Positions 11,964 through 25,627 of a stretch of DNA of 64,000 nucleotides are shown here, one piece after another; the stretch's first letter is position 1; every line of letters starts with the position of its first letter. The translations under genes were made by a program, and so were the position numbers. The stretch comes from Adineta vaga (taxonomy: Eukaryota > Rotifera): assembly GCA_021613535.1 (NCBI GenBank), contig CP075495.1, positions 3,906,001 to 3,970,000 of the forward strand, written 5' to 3'. Below the pieces are notes generated by a model. It was given only the letters and a program-made list of their open reading frames with translations, was not told the DNA's origin and made no database searches.

Positions 11964-13389
11964 AAAAAGTATTTATTGCTCGATGTGTAATATCGTTGAA
12001 TTTGAAAATTTTCATTCCTATTTTTGTTTTGTCAATTGAAAGAAAAAAATAAAAATAATGTGTTTTTCTTACAGAAAAAAAAATACTCATTTCATATGTT
12101 TTTAGTTGAATTGATTCGTTTGTTGATCGAACGAATGACATGTTGAAATAAGAATAAAAATCAATAAATAAATAATATATTTTCGAATCTTTAATGCTTC
12201 TAAAAATACTTAACAATGGTATAAAAACAAGAAATTTTAAAAATAATCGAAGAATTTCAGATTATACTAGGCATCAACTTTACAATTGATGTTGAGGATA
12301 AAATCTTCATCGTTTGCAGTTAGACATAGTACACTTGATTGTGAATTCGAAAGTGAAATTTTCAAGTAATGATCTACTACATTGCAATGAAAATACTATC
12401 AGTGGATTTTGAATTATTTCTGAATATCGTCGAAGATTATATTCAAGAGTTCTTCTACCTGAAAGTTTTATGAAAAAGTTCCGAACTCATGCCGTCATTT
12501 GAGTGCAATAAAATGAGTAACTTAATTACATTTTATAACTTTTTTATATATGAGAATACCTGTGAGATAAATGAATATATGAAAAATTGATACACGCGAC
12601 CTGTATGATTTTTACAATGTTCTTTGACAATTGATAATGTACCGTATGAAATAAATATTGTTACAGGTGTATCAAAATAGACGGATTTCAAATATAATAA
12701 TAATTCAAGATGAGCTTATAAGAAGATGTATTTCAATAAAGAAGATCAATTTTCTTTCTAACTATTAGAATGATTTAACTTAATTATCATTGAAAAAAAA
12801 GACGTCTTCGAAAGCAAAGAACAAAACCTATCAACCTTTCTACATAAACTATTACAATGTAGCTATTTCCAGCAAATAATAAATCTATTATCAGACAGTG
12901 TTGTTTTCCTTTTTTTTTTAGGAAAAAATAAAAGTCACGAGATAGTTATAGACTCATCCTGCTCAGAGTTGAAATCCTCCTTTGATTTATTCATTAGACA
13001 GATTTTTAATGCTTCAATGAGAAAATATTTTCCAAACAAACTTTATTCTACAATAAATCTATTTTTATCATTATTCAAACTTCTTTATCATGCTTAATAA
13101 TCTAAAAATAAACAACAATTCTTCGCACTAACAATCGGAAGGAAGTTTCCATTTTCTAGTGAAAATCCTTTGATATTCGATAATGATAATAACAATGCAA
13201 ATATTAATTAGCCTGTCTGTATTCTGTGATTTGTCAAAAAGAACAAATCTATTTAAAATAGAACAGAAATCGAAAAAAAAAGATATATATTTGTTAATTT
13301 GTTCTGCTAAAATTAGTGTACAATTTTTTGAAGAAATTAAAAGAGATTCACAACAAATAATGAAAACATCTGAAGAAGAATATTTTTGT
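11964..13389. other. 1.4 kb without a recognisable gene
   Basis: AT-rich, with short ORFs only and no codon pattern. It probably holds the 3' ends of the flanking convergent genes. No repeat stands out. Confidence 0.5.
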
Positions 13390-15010
<1,621 letters not shown>

Positions 15011-15325
15011 GTCGAAGAATTTACGAATAAAATGATTGACACTAAAAATGAGAAGATCATTAGTTATTTGAAATTCTCAGCGAATGATAACAAAAGTTCG
15101 TAGAAATGTTTTCTCACTCTTTAGTAAATTCTATTTTACAAGTATTCTTAAAATAGATTCTATTTTGACTCTGAAGATCAACATCAATTATCTTGATAGT
15201 CTCGAAAATAGAATGTTCTTATTCTTATCTGAATATCTTCTAAACATTCTTCTCATTTCTTCTATTTCCTTTAATCTAATACTTTCCTACGTATACACAG
15301 ATGTTTTGCAGAAAATTCTTTCATT

Positions 15326-15359
<34 letters not shown>

Positions 15360-17322
15360 CATGTTTTTCTTATGAATTTCTTTGACTTAATATTTCACAA
15401 TAAGATTTCTCACGACGAGAGGAAAAGTATCGTGCCGATCACGAGAAAATATATTTGAAATTGGAAGAAAACAACGAGGTGGATGTTCGGCAATCGATGT
15501 TTTTACACAATACTAATATTATTCGTATAAAGAAGGAAATTGTGCCGTAGATTGTAAGAACGAAGAAATGAAAAGAGCAGAAGAAGAGGAGAAAAAAAAG
15601 TAGAATACCGTCATTTTACATATAATGAGTGAGAATACTAAAGAATGAATGAGACGTGTCGTTTCTTTGATTTATTCACGCATCATGAAGAAAAAAGAAA
15701 AGAACTGTGGATAATCACGACCTAGTCTGAAACTTCAATTCCAGCAAAATAATTAATTAAAAGTGTGAATAATTTTATTGATCTTTATCTGAAATCTGAC
15801 GTTATGAAAATGTTAGTCTAGAGAAAGAAGAATTGTTTCTGTACGTCAAGTATCTATTCTTTTGTTTCTATTCGATGAAATTTTCTAATAAAGAAAGAAA
15901 AGAAACTATTATTTACATGATGACAACATAACATTCAAAAGAACGAGAAAATCAAATATATAAGTACAGGTAAAAAGAAACATGTTCTAAACATCATATA
16001 ATCATCATCATCTGATTCGTAAAACTTACTTTTTCTTTGTTTTTATATTGTAATTATCAGCCGAAATCATCATGCGTTTTCTTTCCAAAATATAGAAATT
16101 AACTTAGAGTGCAAAAATATCTCTTCTATATAACATTGAAGGACATACATATATATATATATACTAACCAATGAATGAATCAATCAAGCATGAAAGATAC
16201 GTCATTGACACAAAGAATTATTTATTTGATTGATTGATAGGTATGATAATAATTATGAAACTTAGGTGCTTATTCTTGTACTGATTCTCTTTAAAGTACT
16301 CTAAGGTTATATTTACTGAACGTACAGACGATAGAAATGATCAATGAACGAAATATAATTAAAAGAAAACATTGATTTTTAAAAGTACTTTTGAAGTTTC
16401 TTCGCTTAGAAAGGAAAGTAATCAATTTATTTCCTCATCAAATCAAATTTGAAATATGTCTAGAAGAAAAGAATTATTAACATACATTGTTTTTTTGAAG
16501 ATCCAGGTAGCAAAAAAGATGATTATAGTAACTGCATAGATAGTTGGTGACATAGTATTCATCGAATGATGATATTGAAAAGATGTTGAAGATTTTTTCA
16601 TTATTATAAACAAAAATATTAGTTTAATAGACGATTGATTTTTGTTTTCCGAAGAAAGAATTCAATGTGTCTTATCTGCTCGATGTACCATAATACTTTC
16701 GTCTCCAACTGATGTCAATCAGTTATCGATAGAATCGAGGGATTGCGGATATATAAGATTATTAAGAGGAGAAGAAGAATAAGAAGAAAAATACAGACAG
16801 TCTATGAATAAAGACATTTGTTCGACGACTCATTGGTAAAGAACTAGTACACGTCAACAGACTTCCTACTGTTGAATAATATTTGTTGGTAAAGTAACAT
16901 ATTGTTTTTCTCATTAGGAGAAATGAGAATAATAACTGTCTTGTGCTCGTTCTTAGTTATCAGTTATTTATCAGCGAAGAATCAATTTTCTTGACGTAGA
17001 AAGCTGTTAATTGCTATTTACCTCTCGTACTGATATTGTCAGGATGGTTTAGCAATTCAACGAAAGCATAACATAAATCAGAAGAAAAGAACAGTAATCA
17101 GTATGCCTATGGCATCATAACATTTTGGTTACTTAGTTCAGTGGAATTAGATTACGAGATTTTTTTATCAAGAAAGAAGAAGAGAAAGACGATGCTGTAT
17201 GTAGTAATTGGCGCCTTGTAGACAGAAAGTTTTCAATGAAAAAGAAAATAATAATATAAAAAAAAGATATTTCCGATTCGTATAATCTTTTTTTCTTCTT
17301 TTTTTGATTCATTTCGAAAAAA
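15011..17322. other. 2.3 kb intergenic, 5' regions of two genes
   Basis: It lies between the divergent starts of the PRKX-like kinase and the RS-repeat gene. It contains a (CT)n(TA)n microsatellite at 15327-15359 and short TA tracts near 16148-16164. ORFs are short and uncodon-like. No gene was recognised; regulatory sequence is likely but cannot be pinned down. Confidence 0.5.
15327..15359. repeat. (CT)n(TA)n microsatellite
   Basis: A CTCTCTCTCT run passes directly into an alternating TA run. Confidence 0.85.
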
Positions 17323-19354
17323 ATGTCGATTCAACGTACAGCTGAATCAGCTTTACATTCATTAGAAGAGCTCTATAGAGCAATAGATTCAGCAAGTCAA
17401 CAATCGAGTCCAATGTCAATGGATGAGAGTGAAAATCTTGTACAAGCACTTTGTAATCTTTCTCAATTAATTCAACATATCAATCATACGGGTATGTGTG
17501 ATCAAACATCAATGATGACTACACATATTGATTCCAATCAATTTCATCAAAAAAGAAAACCTCAAACGTTTTTCACTCCTCATTTGAATCACTATGATGA
17601 AAATATATACACGAATTCAGTACCTATTGAACAATCATTACCAATTGAACAACCTTATGGTGAATGTATATTGTATCATCCGATACGTATCATTACAATG
17701 AATGCTGATCAATCGATAATGTCATATGAAAATGATTATTTTAGAAAAGATAGACATCAACGGAAAGATCATGCTCATACAAAACGTAAGCAATCGATAG
17801 AGAGATCAGTTCCTATGAAAAATAAAATATAAACTGATGTCAGTTGATATGAGACATGACAAAAGTTCTTTATTCATATATAAGTACTTTGTATATTGAT
17901 TCATTTAAATTAATATTTGTTTTCGTTCATAGATTTTCCATATGGTAGGCATATGAAGACAAATAGAAGAAGAAAAAGAATGTCACGAAGTCATGACCAT
18001 CATTCTAAAACAAGTCTTTCTCGAAGTATTTACTTTGAATGTCTTTTTTTTTCCTTGCATTCCTATCATAGGAAGTCGTCGTAGTGGGTCGAGAAGTTCT
18101 CATCTATCACGACAAAGTCGACGATCAAGTCATGCTCGACGTAATATAAGAAACTGATAGGAAAGAAAGCGTTTAAGAACGCATTGTTTCTTGGTTTTCG
18201 AAAGGAAGTCAAACACATGATCGAAGTTTGAAATCAAGTCGTCGATCGACTCGTAGTTCAAAAAGTAGACATCGACGACGATCATACAGTCATGGACGTC
18301 GTAAGTGTTTATTAGTTGAGAGTACTTATTATGGAATATTTTACTTTTCAGAAAGTCGATCAAGTCAGAGAAATAATCGACGATCTCGTTCAAGTCAACG
18401 TAAGACTAGCATAGAATTCTAATACACACATGCAATCGTTTAATAGGTCGCAGTCAAAGTCGCCGACGTAGTTCACACAGTAAATAGATCAAATATTTTG
18501 TTGAAGAAACATAATGCTTTCATTGTATATTGTTTTATTGTAGAGCATCGATCATCTCATCGAAAATATCAGTGAGAATTTTCGACTATTTGACTAAACA
18601 TCTTGTATCTATATTGTAGATAAATATTGATACATGTTTTCTTGTAGTGATCGTCAGATACCTTCTCGTCCAGTACCAACGGATTCTTCATATCCTTCCA
18701 ATCAAATTAGTTCAACATCAGCTGGAAATCAGCCATCATCTCAACAGGAACAACAAACTTACATTCGATCTCTACCATCATCTGCTCCAAGACCAAAAAA
18801 TAGTTCTAGTTCTGTTTTACCAAATTCATTGTTTAATCCAACCATTCCTCTTCCTCCTCCACCGCCCGTCTCTTCCCTACATAATTCTCATCTATCAGCA
18901 AATTTACCAGTGCATGGTAGTCGTAATCCAACATCTAACTCAATGATCAACCCATTGAGTGCACAATCATCTGTACAACAACAAATATCTCTACCAACAA
19001 CAGATTCACAACAACCATCCACTGATAATGGTATTTTATCGTCGAATTTTGTATCACATCCAACCACGGATGGTTTACTCACATCACGATCAGATAATTG
19101 TCCAGAATGTCGTGCTATTACGTAAGTTTGATTGATATAAATATAAATATAGTTTTCTTTATACGAAATAACACTTTTATAGACGTCTTCTTCAATGGGC
19201 ACCATTAAAATGTTATGATGCTGCTGGTATCCGACGTGGTGTTTTTCTAGCTGGTCCAAAAAGTGAACAATTACTCAAAGCACTCTATTCATCCATAAAA
19301 GATTCATCATTTTCATTAGATAATACTGAAGATTGTTTATGTGATAATGAATAA
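17323..19354 (+). CDS. RS-repeat protein with five symmetric mini-exons, 491 aa
   Basis: Exons 17323-17785, 17933-18025, 18072-18140, 18205-18300, 18352-18399, 18447-18479, 18544-18571, 18648-19121 and 19183-19354. The N-terminal 154 residues are predicted mostly helical at first (ALHSLEELYRAIDSA..ALCNLSQLIQHI). The middle is arginine/serine-rich (RSRRSGSRSS, RRRSYSHGR, SRSSQRNNRRSRSSQ), like RS domains of splicing regulators. The C-terminal half is Ser/Pro/Gln-rich with a poly-Pro stretch. It ends in a conserved-looking C-x2-C (CPEC) and a folded block RLLQWAPLKCYDAAGIRRGVFL. I do not recognise that block and see no RRM. Exons 2-6 all begin and end in phase 1 and have lengths divisible by three, so any can be skipped in frame. 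A nuclear, splicing-related role is inferred from the RS content only. Confidence 0.75.
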
Positions 19355-19958
19355 AAATAATTTCTACTACATTTTTCATTTCTTATTCATAAAAATACCT
19401 ATCCTATTAAATATAAGTTTAATATGTTAACTCTGTCCCACTCTTTCCAATAAATAAGGAAATAATAGGTACACGCAATTTACAATAGAAATTTTTTACT
19501 TACTTAATTTTTGATCAAATAATCATGATCATTCTAATCTATGTCATAAACAACAAAAACTCAAATTCCTACGATGACTTGGCTTAAACACATCGTTCGA
19601 TATAATCTCTTCACGTTTTGTTGTTTTTTTGTCTATTAATTGAAGAAATTATGTTTTAATTTAGATACTGAAAAAGTCAGGTTCGAACTTGTATATACTA
19701 CATGTTAACCTTCTCGAAGATTATGTCGAATTTTTGTCTAATGAAATTACAAAGGTTAGACATTAGGTAGACGTCAAGGACACTGATTTCTTCTTGTTTC
19801 GTACGTGTCAATGTACGAATATTTGTCTATAGATTATAGACATCTCTATGAGCATAAGACATAGTTAAAACGTCGTGTATCATTACACTATTCGACTACA
19901 TTTGCATTTTACATTTGTCGACAAGACACATATCTCTTAGACAACAACGAAAAAAATC
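19355..19958. other. Intergenic
   Basis: 604 bases between two plus-strand genes. It holds the 3' UTR of the RS-repeat gene and the promoter of the hevein-expansin gene. No motif was recognised. Confidence 0.5.
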
Positions 19959-21113
19959 ATGCTTACTGTTAGTTTATTATTAATTTCACTTGTCAGCAGC
20001 GTTGGTAAGGATGATAAAGAAAAAGAAAAGCATTTTCATATTTAAATAATTTTATATTCATTAATCTAGCTGGCAATTGTTTGGTTGGTGGTCGATGTGG
20101 AGCTGGCCTCTGCTGTTCAGCATTTGGCTTCTGTGGATCAGGTGCTGGATTTTGTGGTGCAGTTGTTGCCTATCCTACTCGTGATTGTCGAGTTTCAGGT
20201 TGTGGTGCTGGTTATTGTTGTTCAGCTTATGGCTAGTATGTAGTCTTTTTTTCCTAAGGAAAATAGATTCTTTTATAAATCATGATTGTTTCTCTTTGTC
20301 AAAACTAGTTGTGGTACAACAGCTTCATACTGTGTTGGTGCTCCACCTGCTCCAGCTTTTGGTAATTGTCGAACAACTGGTTGTCCAGCTGGTACATGTT
20401 GTTCACAATATGGATAGTATGAGAAAATTTCTAAATTAAAAACAAAATATTTACGATAATATTTTGTTATCTATAGTTGTGGATCAACAGCTGCTCATTG
20501 TGGTGTTGTCACCTATGGTAACTGTGGTTATACAGCATGCGGTGCTGGTCTCTGTTGTACACGATATGGCTAGTAAGTGATAACGAAAAGCATTGTTTTC
20601 CTACAATTATATTTTTTTATCTTTTTGAATAGTTGTGGTAGCGCTGGTGCTTATTGTTCAGTACAAAAATCCATGAGTGATAAAGAACCAGCGTCAATTG
20701 AAGGTGAATTTGAAGGTCAAGCTACATATTATAATGAAACTCAAGTTGGTTCTGATTATTCCACATGTGGTATCGAACGAGCACGTTCATTAGACGAAGA
20801 AGATCAAAAAATCTATACAGCTGCTCTCAATCAAATTCAATTCGATCCATACACAGTTGATGGTATTGCTAGTAACAATCCAATCTGTCAAAAGAAAGCC
20901 TTAGTAAAAGGTCCACAAGGCGAAATTATTGTTCGATTCGTTGATCGATGCCCACATTGTCTTGAAGGTAAATCTCATTATTAAAATTAATTTTTAATTT
21001 TTAATCTTTTATCTTTGATTCTAGGTGATATTGCTTTGAATGAAGAAGCTTTTCTTGCTATTAATGGTGAACTTGGTACTGGTCGAACAAATGTTGAATG
21101 GAAATTTATTTAA
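19959..21113 (+). CDS. Secreted four-hevein-domain + expansin-like (double-psi beta-barrel) protein
   Basis: Exons 19959-20004, 20070-20235, 20309-20416, 20477-20572, 20633-20967 and 21025-21113, 279 aa. Exon 1 is a signal peptide ([15 protein letters not shown]). Four hevein-type chitin-binding modules follow (about residues 18-145). Each reads C-x(3-6)-C-G/P-A-G-x-C-C-S/T-x-Y/F-G-Y/F-C-G-x(4-5)-C, the ChtBD1 pattern. The last 130 residues are an expansin/barwin-like DPBB domain: GQATYYN near its start, then [19 protein letters not shown] and LGTGR, with the Asp of the V-D-R-C motif kept. Hevein modules are common in plants and fungi, and expansin-like DPBBs in plants, fungi and bacteria. 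Both are unusual in animals, so horizontal transfer is likely, followed by intron gain. Introns cut modules at the same point (Y-G-Y|C-G). Probable role: binding or loosening of chitin or another wall polysaccharide. Confidence 0.85.
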
Positions 21114-21498
21114 AGAAAAGAAATAAAAGACACTTGAGAGAAAAAAATAATTAAATAAAAGAACTTAGCAGGCTATTTCTTTTTCTCCTTTTCTTCTTCT
21201 TCTTCATCATCATCTGTTCTTTTAATATGATTATATACCGATAGATTTCTTTGATTCTATTCTCTCTCTCTCTGATATTAATAAAAAGATTATTATCGAA
21301 AACACATCGACGTCATGTCATCTACCATTCTCTACATGACACTGATAAAGAAAGATGAGTAGCTGTCTCTAAGGATCAATCCTCTCTATGATAGAGAAAA
21401 AAGAATTTAATTAACTTTTTTTTCTTTTTCCACATTACTTTTCGTGCCTATAGAAAAGATAGAGCGGAGAGGAAGAACGGTATCAACATTAACAAACT
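21114..21498. promoter_or_regulatory. Promoter region of the guanylate cyclase gene
   Basis: 385 bases between the expansin stop and candidate cyclase first exon A. Pyrimidine-rich tracts lie at about 21180-21290. No specific element was recognised. Confidence 0.35.
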
Positions 21499-21661
21499 AT
21501 GGTGTATGGAATTCTACTAGAGAGTGTTGTTCGAAATTTTATTTTGGAAAAGTATGATAAAATACTTTTGGAACAAATTGAAGAATACGTTCAATATTCT
21601 TTTTCAAATTTAAATCTATTCGATCTTTATGACGATAATTTAATGATCAAAATATCAGAAG
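21499..21661 (+). other. Candidate alternative first exon A of the guanylate cyclase
   Basis: It begins ATG and encodes 54 residues plus one base. MVYGILLES at the start and IKISE at the end align with exon B (MIYGMLLES..EKVAE). Both are the first helices of an H-NOX domain. The frame stays open to 21777, but a GTATGA donor at 21662 leaves phase 1, the same phase as exon B, so it can join exon 3 (22090) in frame. Alternatives are a decayed duplicate of exon B or an unspliced fragment. Confidence 0.6.
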
Positions 21662-21876
21662 GTATGAAAATTTTTCTTATAGATCTCTTTCTAAGTGATA
21701 AAAGTTTGAAGAATTCAAGGAGAAAATCATCATTTATCGAGAGAGATACGGCTGAAAAAAGAAATATATTTGAGTAAGTCGACTAAACATCCGCTATCAT
21801 CTCCGATCTATAAATGTGTGAGATAAAAATCAGTACAAATTCTAGTAAAAAAAAGCGCATCGAGAATTTATTTAAG

Positions 21877-24821
21877 ATGATTTACGGTATGCTACTTGAA
21901 AGTTGTCGAGATGGTGTCTGTGAAGTATATGGACAAACCATATGGAAACGAATAGTACAGGAATTAAATTTCGAACATGAATCATTTACTACATTAGGTC
22001 GATATGATGAAACATTGATTGAAAAAGTTGCAGAATGTAAGAGAGATTAGTTCGAATAGATATTTAATGAGTACATTTTCTTCTTTTAGGTTTATCTGAA
22101 ATCTTACATGAAGGTGGACCTGATCTATATATGCAATTTTTTGGTGAATGTTTTGTGAAATTTTTTACCAATTATGGGTATGATAAAATTCTTCGTGTAG
22201 CTGGACGACATTTTCGAGATTTTCTTCATTCAATTGATCAATTACATGATTCGACAAGATTTAGTTTTCCTAAAATGAAATCACCACTATTTCATGTTAC
22301 GGAAGAAGATGACAATGGTGCTATTTTACATTATAAGTAAGTTTTTTTCGGTAAAAGTTTGGTATATGGAAAACAAAAGCTTTTAGATCAAAACGACGAG
22401 GTTTTCAACGATATATTGTTGGACAATTGAAAGAATGTGCATCAAGATTCTTTAAAGAAGATATTTTTGTTCGTGTTCAAGATGATATTTCATCCAATGA
22501 ATGTAAGATTTGAGTTTTCTATGAATTAAAATCATCGAAATTAAGAAAAATTTCAGATACACATATTGTTTTTCGTGTGGATTTTAATAATTTCATGGCA
22601 CGTTCAATGGAACGACGTCTTATGCAAGGTCCAAAATTACCTGATGTGACAAGTGCAACATTTTTCAAAGTAAAACGACACGATGTTTTTCTACTCATCT
22701 CTCAGTAGGAGATTTATTCTAGAAAAAAAAGGAGAATAGTCTTAAACGACAATAGTTGTCTATTAAGAAGAAAAAAAAAGATATTTATTTGATTTATTTC
22801 AGGTATTTCCATTTGCTATCTTACTTGATCCACAAATGCGTATCTATCATCTGGGACATTCAATAAAACATGTCTTTCCAGCTGATACAGCTTTAATTGG
22901 TCGTCATTTAGAAGATGTTTTTCGTCTTGTTCGACCGGATATATTACTTGAATGGAGTCGAGTTCGTTTTCTTTTTGAACTTAAGAGTTTTCTATCACGA
23001 GATCTTCTCTTTTTTGTCCTTATTAGGTACTCTCATATGGCCGACATATTGTCTTTGTTATTGAAAGTAAAATTCCGCTTCGTCCAAATCGATCAACAGG
23101 TACAAAAAAGGCGTCTTCAAATAATTCACAAATTCGTCTCAAAGGACAAATGAAATTAATTACTGCTTGGAATATGATCGTTTTTCTTTGTCATCCAGTG
23201 TATGTTATTGAATGGAATAAAAATTATTTTATTTCGTTTTTTTGTAAATCATTTCTCTACAAAATTTAGATTAACAACAACGGAAGAAATGCTTTCTGTT
23301 GGTTTATTTTTACATGATTTAAATTTTTATGATGGAAGTAGTGAAATTCTTATAGCTGGTATGCAACATGCGCGATCATTACAAGCCGCTATTGATAAAC
23401 AACATGCTTGGATAACAAAATTACAAAGTTCAAAATTAGAATTACAAGAATGGCGTCGAAAAGGTAGACGTCTTCTTTATTCAATGATGCCAAGACATAT
23501 TGCACAAATGTTACAAGAAGGTGTTCTAGCCAATTCGATCTGTGAAGTAAGACAAACATGATCCGATCTAACTTGAGTACATTTGTTTCATTTTTAGTCT
23601 CATAAATTATTAACCGTTCTTTTTGCTTATTCAATTGATTTTAAAGACGTTGTACAAAAATTAGATCCTCAACAAATTGTTGAATCAATCAATGCAACAG
23701 TGAATGCATTTGATCAATGTGCAGAACATTTCGATGTATTTAAAGTTGAAACGAAAGCGGATTCATCATATATGGTTGTTGCTGGCATACAAGATCGATC
23801 CGTTCAACCACAACGACGAGAATCAACAACCGTATAGTTACTTTTTCTTTTGTTATTCATTCATATGAAAATTAATTAATTCAAATCCGTTTGTTTGTTT
23901 CTTTTTTCAATAGAGTCAATCATCAACATATAGTTTTTCTCTAATGGACGAATTAGTAACCGATATGAAAAATCCATTAGGTCTTAATCACGCAGAAATT
24001 GTTGCTGGTTTAGCCATTGAATTAGTGAAAAGTTCGAAACGTGTGATCAATCCTATAACAAAACAGCCATTTCGAGTTAAATTCGGTAGAGAAAAATTCT
24101 TCTTCCTGTTCTATTTTTATGTCAAAATATCGTCAAAATAGGTTTTCATTCCGGTCCTGCTGTTGGTGGAATTGTTGGAGCAAAAAATTTCCAATATTGT
24201 TTATTTGGTGATACGATTAATACAGTAAAAGAAGCACAAAGTTTACAAATAAGACTTATCCTTTTTTTATCGTAAATACTTTTAGGCTAGTCGTATAACA
24301 ACAACAGGAGAAGTAGGATACTATTCACATTTCTAAATTTAGACTTTGATAAATGCTTTAGCCTGGACGAATTCATCTAAGTGATACATCATATGCATTA
24401 TTAAAAGATTCCCTATATTTCGAAACTGAATATAAAGGCAAAACTGAATTAAAGGTGAATCGATAGTCACTATCTTCTTGTGTAATTATGCATATAACGA
24501 AAAGAAAATCTTCATTTTTAGGGTAAGGGTTCTGTTGAAACTTATTGGTTAATTGGAACGAAATCAGCATATACAAATATAATTGAGCAAGATCCTTATG
24601 ACTTATATGACGAAGATGAATCTTCCAAACTTACTTTTCAACAATCCCATGTATTCGAAACATCTCAAAAACGATCGTTCAATCATTCACCAATTGACCA
24701 TCAACCAACACTGAGTCGAAAAACATCGAATGCGAATAGTATCAATAAACGAGCATCGGTTGTTGTTGGTCAATGTCCATTTAGTGGTCATAAAATTGAA
24801 GTTCAACCAATTGGTATATAA
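21877..24821 (+). CDS. H-NOX soluble guanylate cyclase subunit (beta/atypical type)
   Basis: Exons 21877-22036 (exon B), 22090-22336, 22387-22502, 22557-22669, 22803-22961, 23027-23199, 23270-23546, 23598-23831, 23914-24085, 24142-24224, 24286-24312, 24362-24454 and 24522-24821; 717 aa. It would make cGMP on binding NO or O2. The H-NOX domain (residues 1 to about 185) keeps proximal His106 (DQLHD) and the haem-propionate Y135-x-S137-x-R139. The H-NOXA/PAS part (LLDPQMRIYHLG) and a helix (LELQEWRRKGRRLLYSMMP) follow. The catalytic domain has guanine-selecting K-V-E-T and YCLFG, plus N and R in DTINTASR. However, the first metal-binding Asp of the usual F-S-D motif is Tyr (LFAYSID), as a beta-type partner might tolerate. 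It probably works as a heterodimer with an alpha-like subunit. Start at 21877 because H-NOX begins M-x-Y-G; an in-frame ATG at 21814 exists. Confidence 0.9.
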
Positions 24822-25627
24822 ATATGAAGGAAACTTAAACAAACTTGCTTTGACATCCTATTCAATGTTGTATCTATTTTTCTTCCGAAATAAATTTATT
24901 CAAGGACATACATTTTCTTTGTGTTTTGACAAAAACACTTCGTCATTGCACGTTTCCTTCAAAGGTTATCTCATATATAATACAAAAAGGAAGAAAATAA
25001 ATTATAAAACTAGTTTGATTAATATCATAAAACTATATAAAGTTGTTACTAAAAAAACAAAACATTATTTTTCATTGCTATTTTAACTTCATATAATTAA
25101 TTAGACATTTCATTTTTTCACATGTTTTTGTTCCTATCGCTATCAGCGAAATTTTTCTTTTTCACATATATAGGTAAGTATGTTGACGACAACAACAACA
25201 ACGGTAATAACAACAACAACAACAACAACACCATTAGTATCGTGATCGATACCTTTAAGCAAATCAAGTTATCAATCGATGCGCATCATTGACGTTTAAC
25301 TTTTTCTGTCTTATTAAAATATACAGAAACAACATATGACATCATTGGTTATATTTCCGTATTAATATTTTCTTGTTGTTCCTTTCAGATTCAATAACTA
25401 TACGTAACGAAATGGGGAAAATATCTTATTCACTATTTCATGCAAATATTATATGTATATATGATGTCTTTGATAATTAGTCATTGTCATGATCGGTGTC
25501 TATTCAAATGATATACTATTTTTTTTAACACGCATGATCGAACACCTTTATATATAGTTTTATGTATTTCTTCCGTCTGTTTTTTTCGATTTTTTTTCAA
25601 AAGAAGATTCGATTTGATAATATTTAA
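24822..25627. other. Intergenic with (CAA)n tract
   Basis: Terminal region of the cyclase gene and 5' region of the first phosphatase gene. It is AT-rich with a CAA microsatellite. No gene was recognised. Confidence 0.5.
25186..25232. repeat. (CAA)n microsatellite
   Basis: Two CAA runs interrupted by GGTAAT, about 14 units in all. Confidence 0.9.

Noticed and set aside
15084-15458. Plus-strand 124-codon open frame upstream of the PRKX-like gene
   Set aside because: Its second half is the (CT)n(TA)n microsatellite and the rest is hydrophobic low complexity; no splice or homology support.
21662-21685. Possible tiny intron after cyclase exon A
   Set aside because: GT..AG spacing of about 22-24 bases is too short to splice; joining to 22090 is in phase and more sensible.
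21814-21876. 21-residue extension before M-I-Y-G of the cyclase
   Set aside because: H-NOX proteins start directly at M-x-Y-G; the extension is Lys/Ser-rich with no counterpart in exon A.
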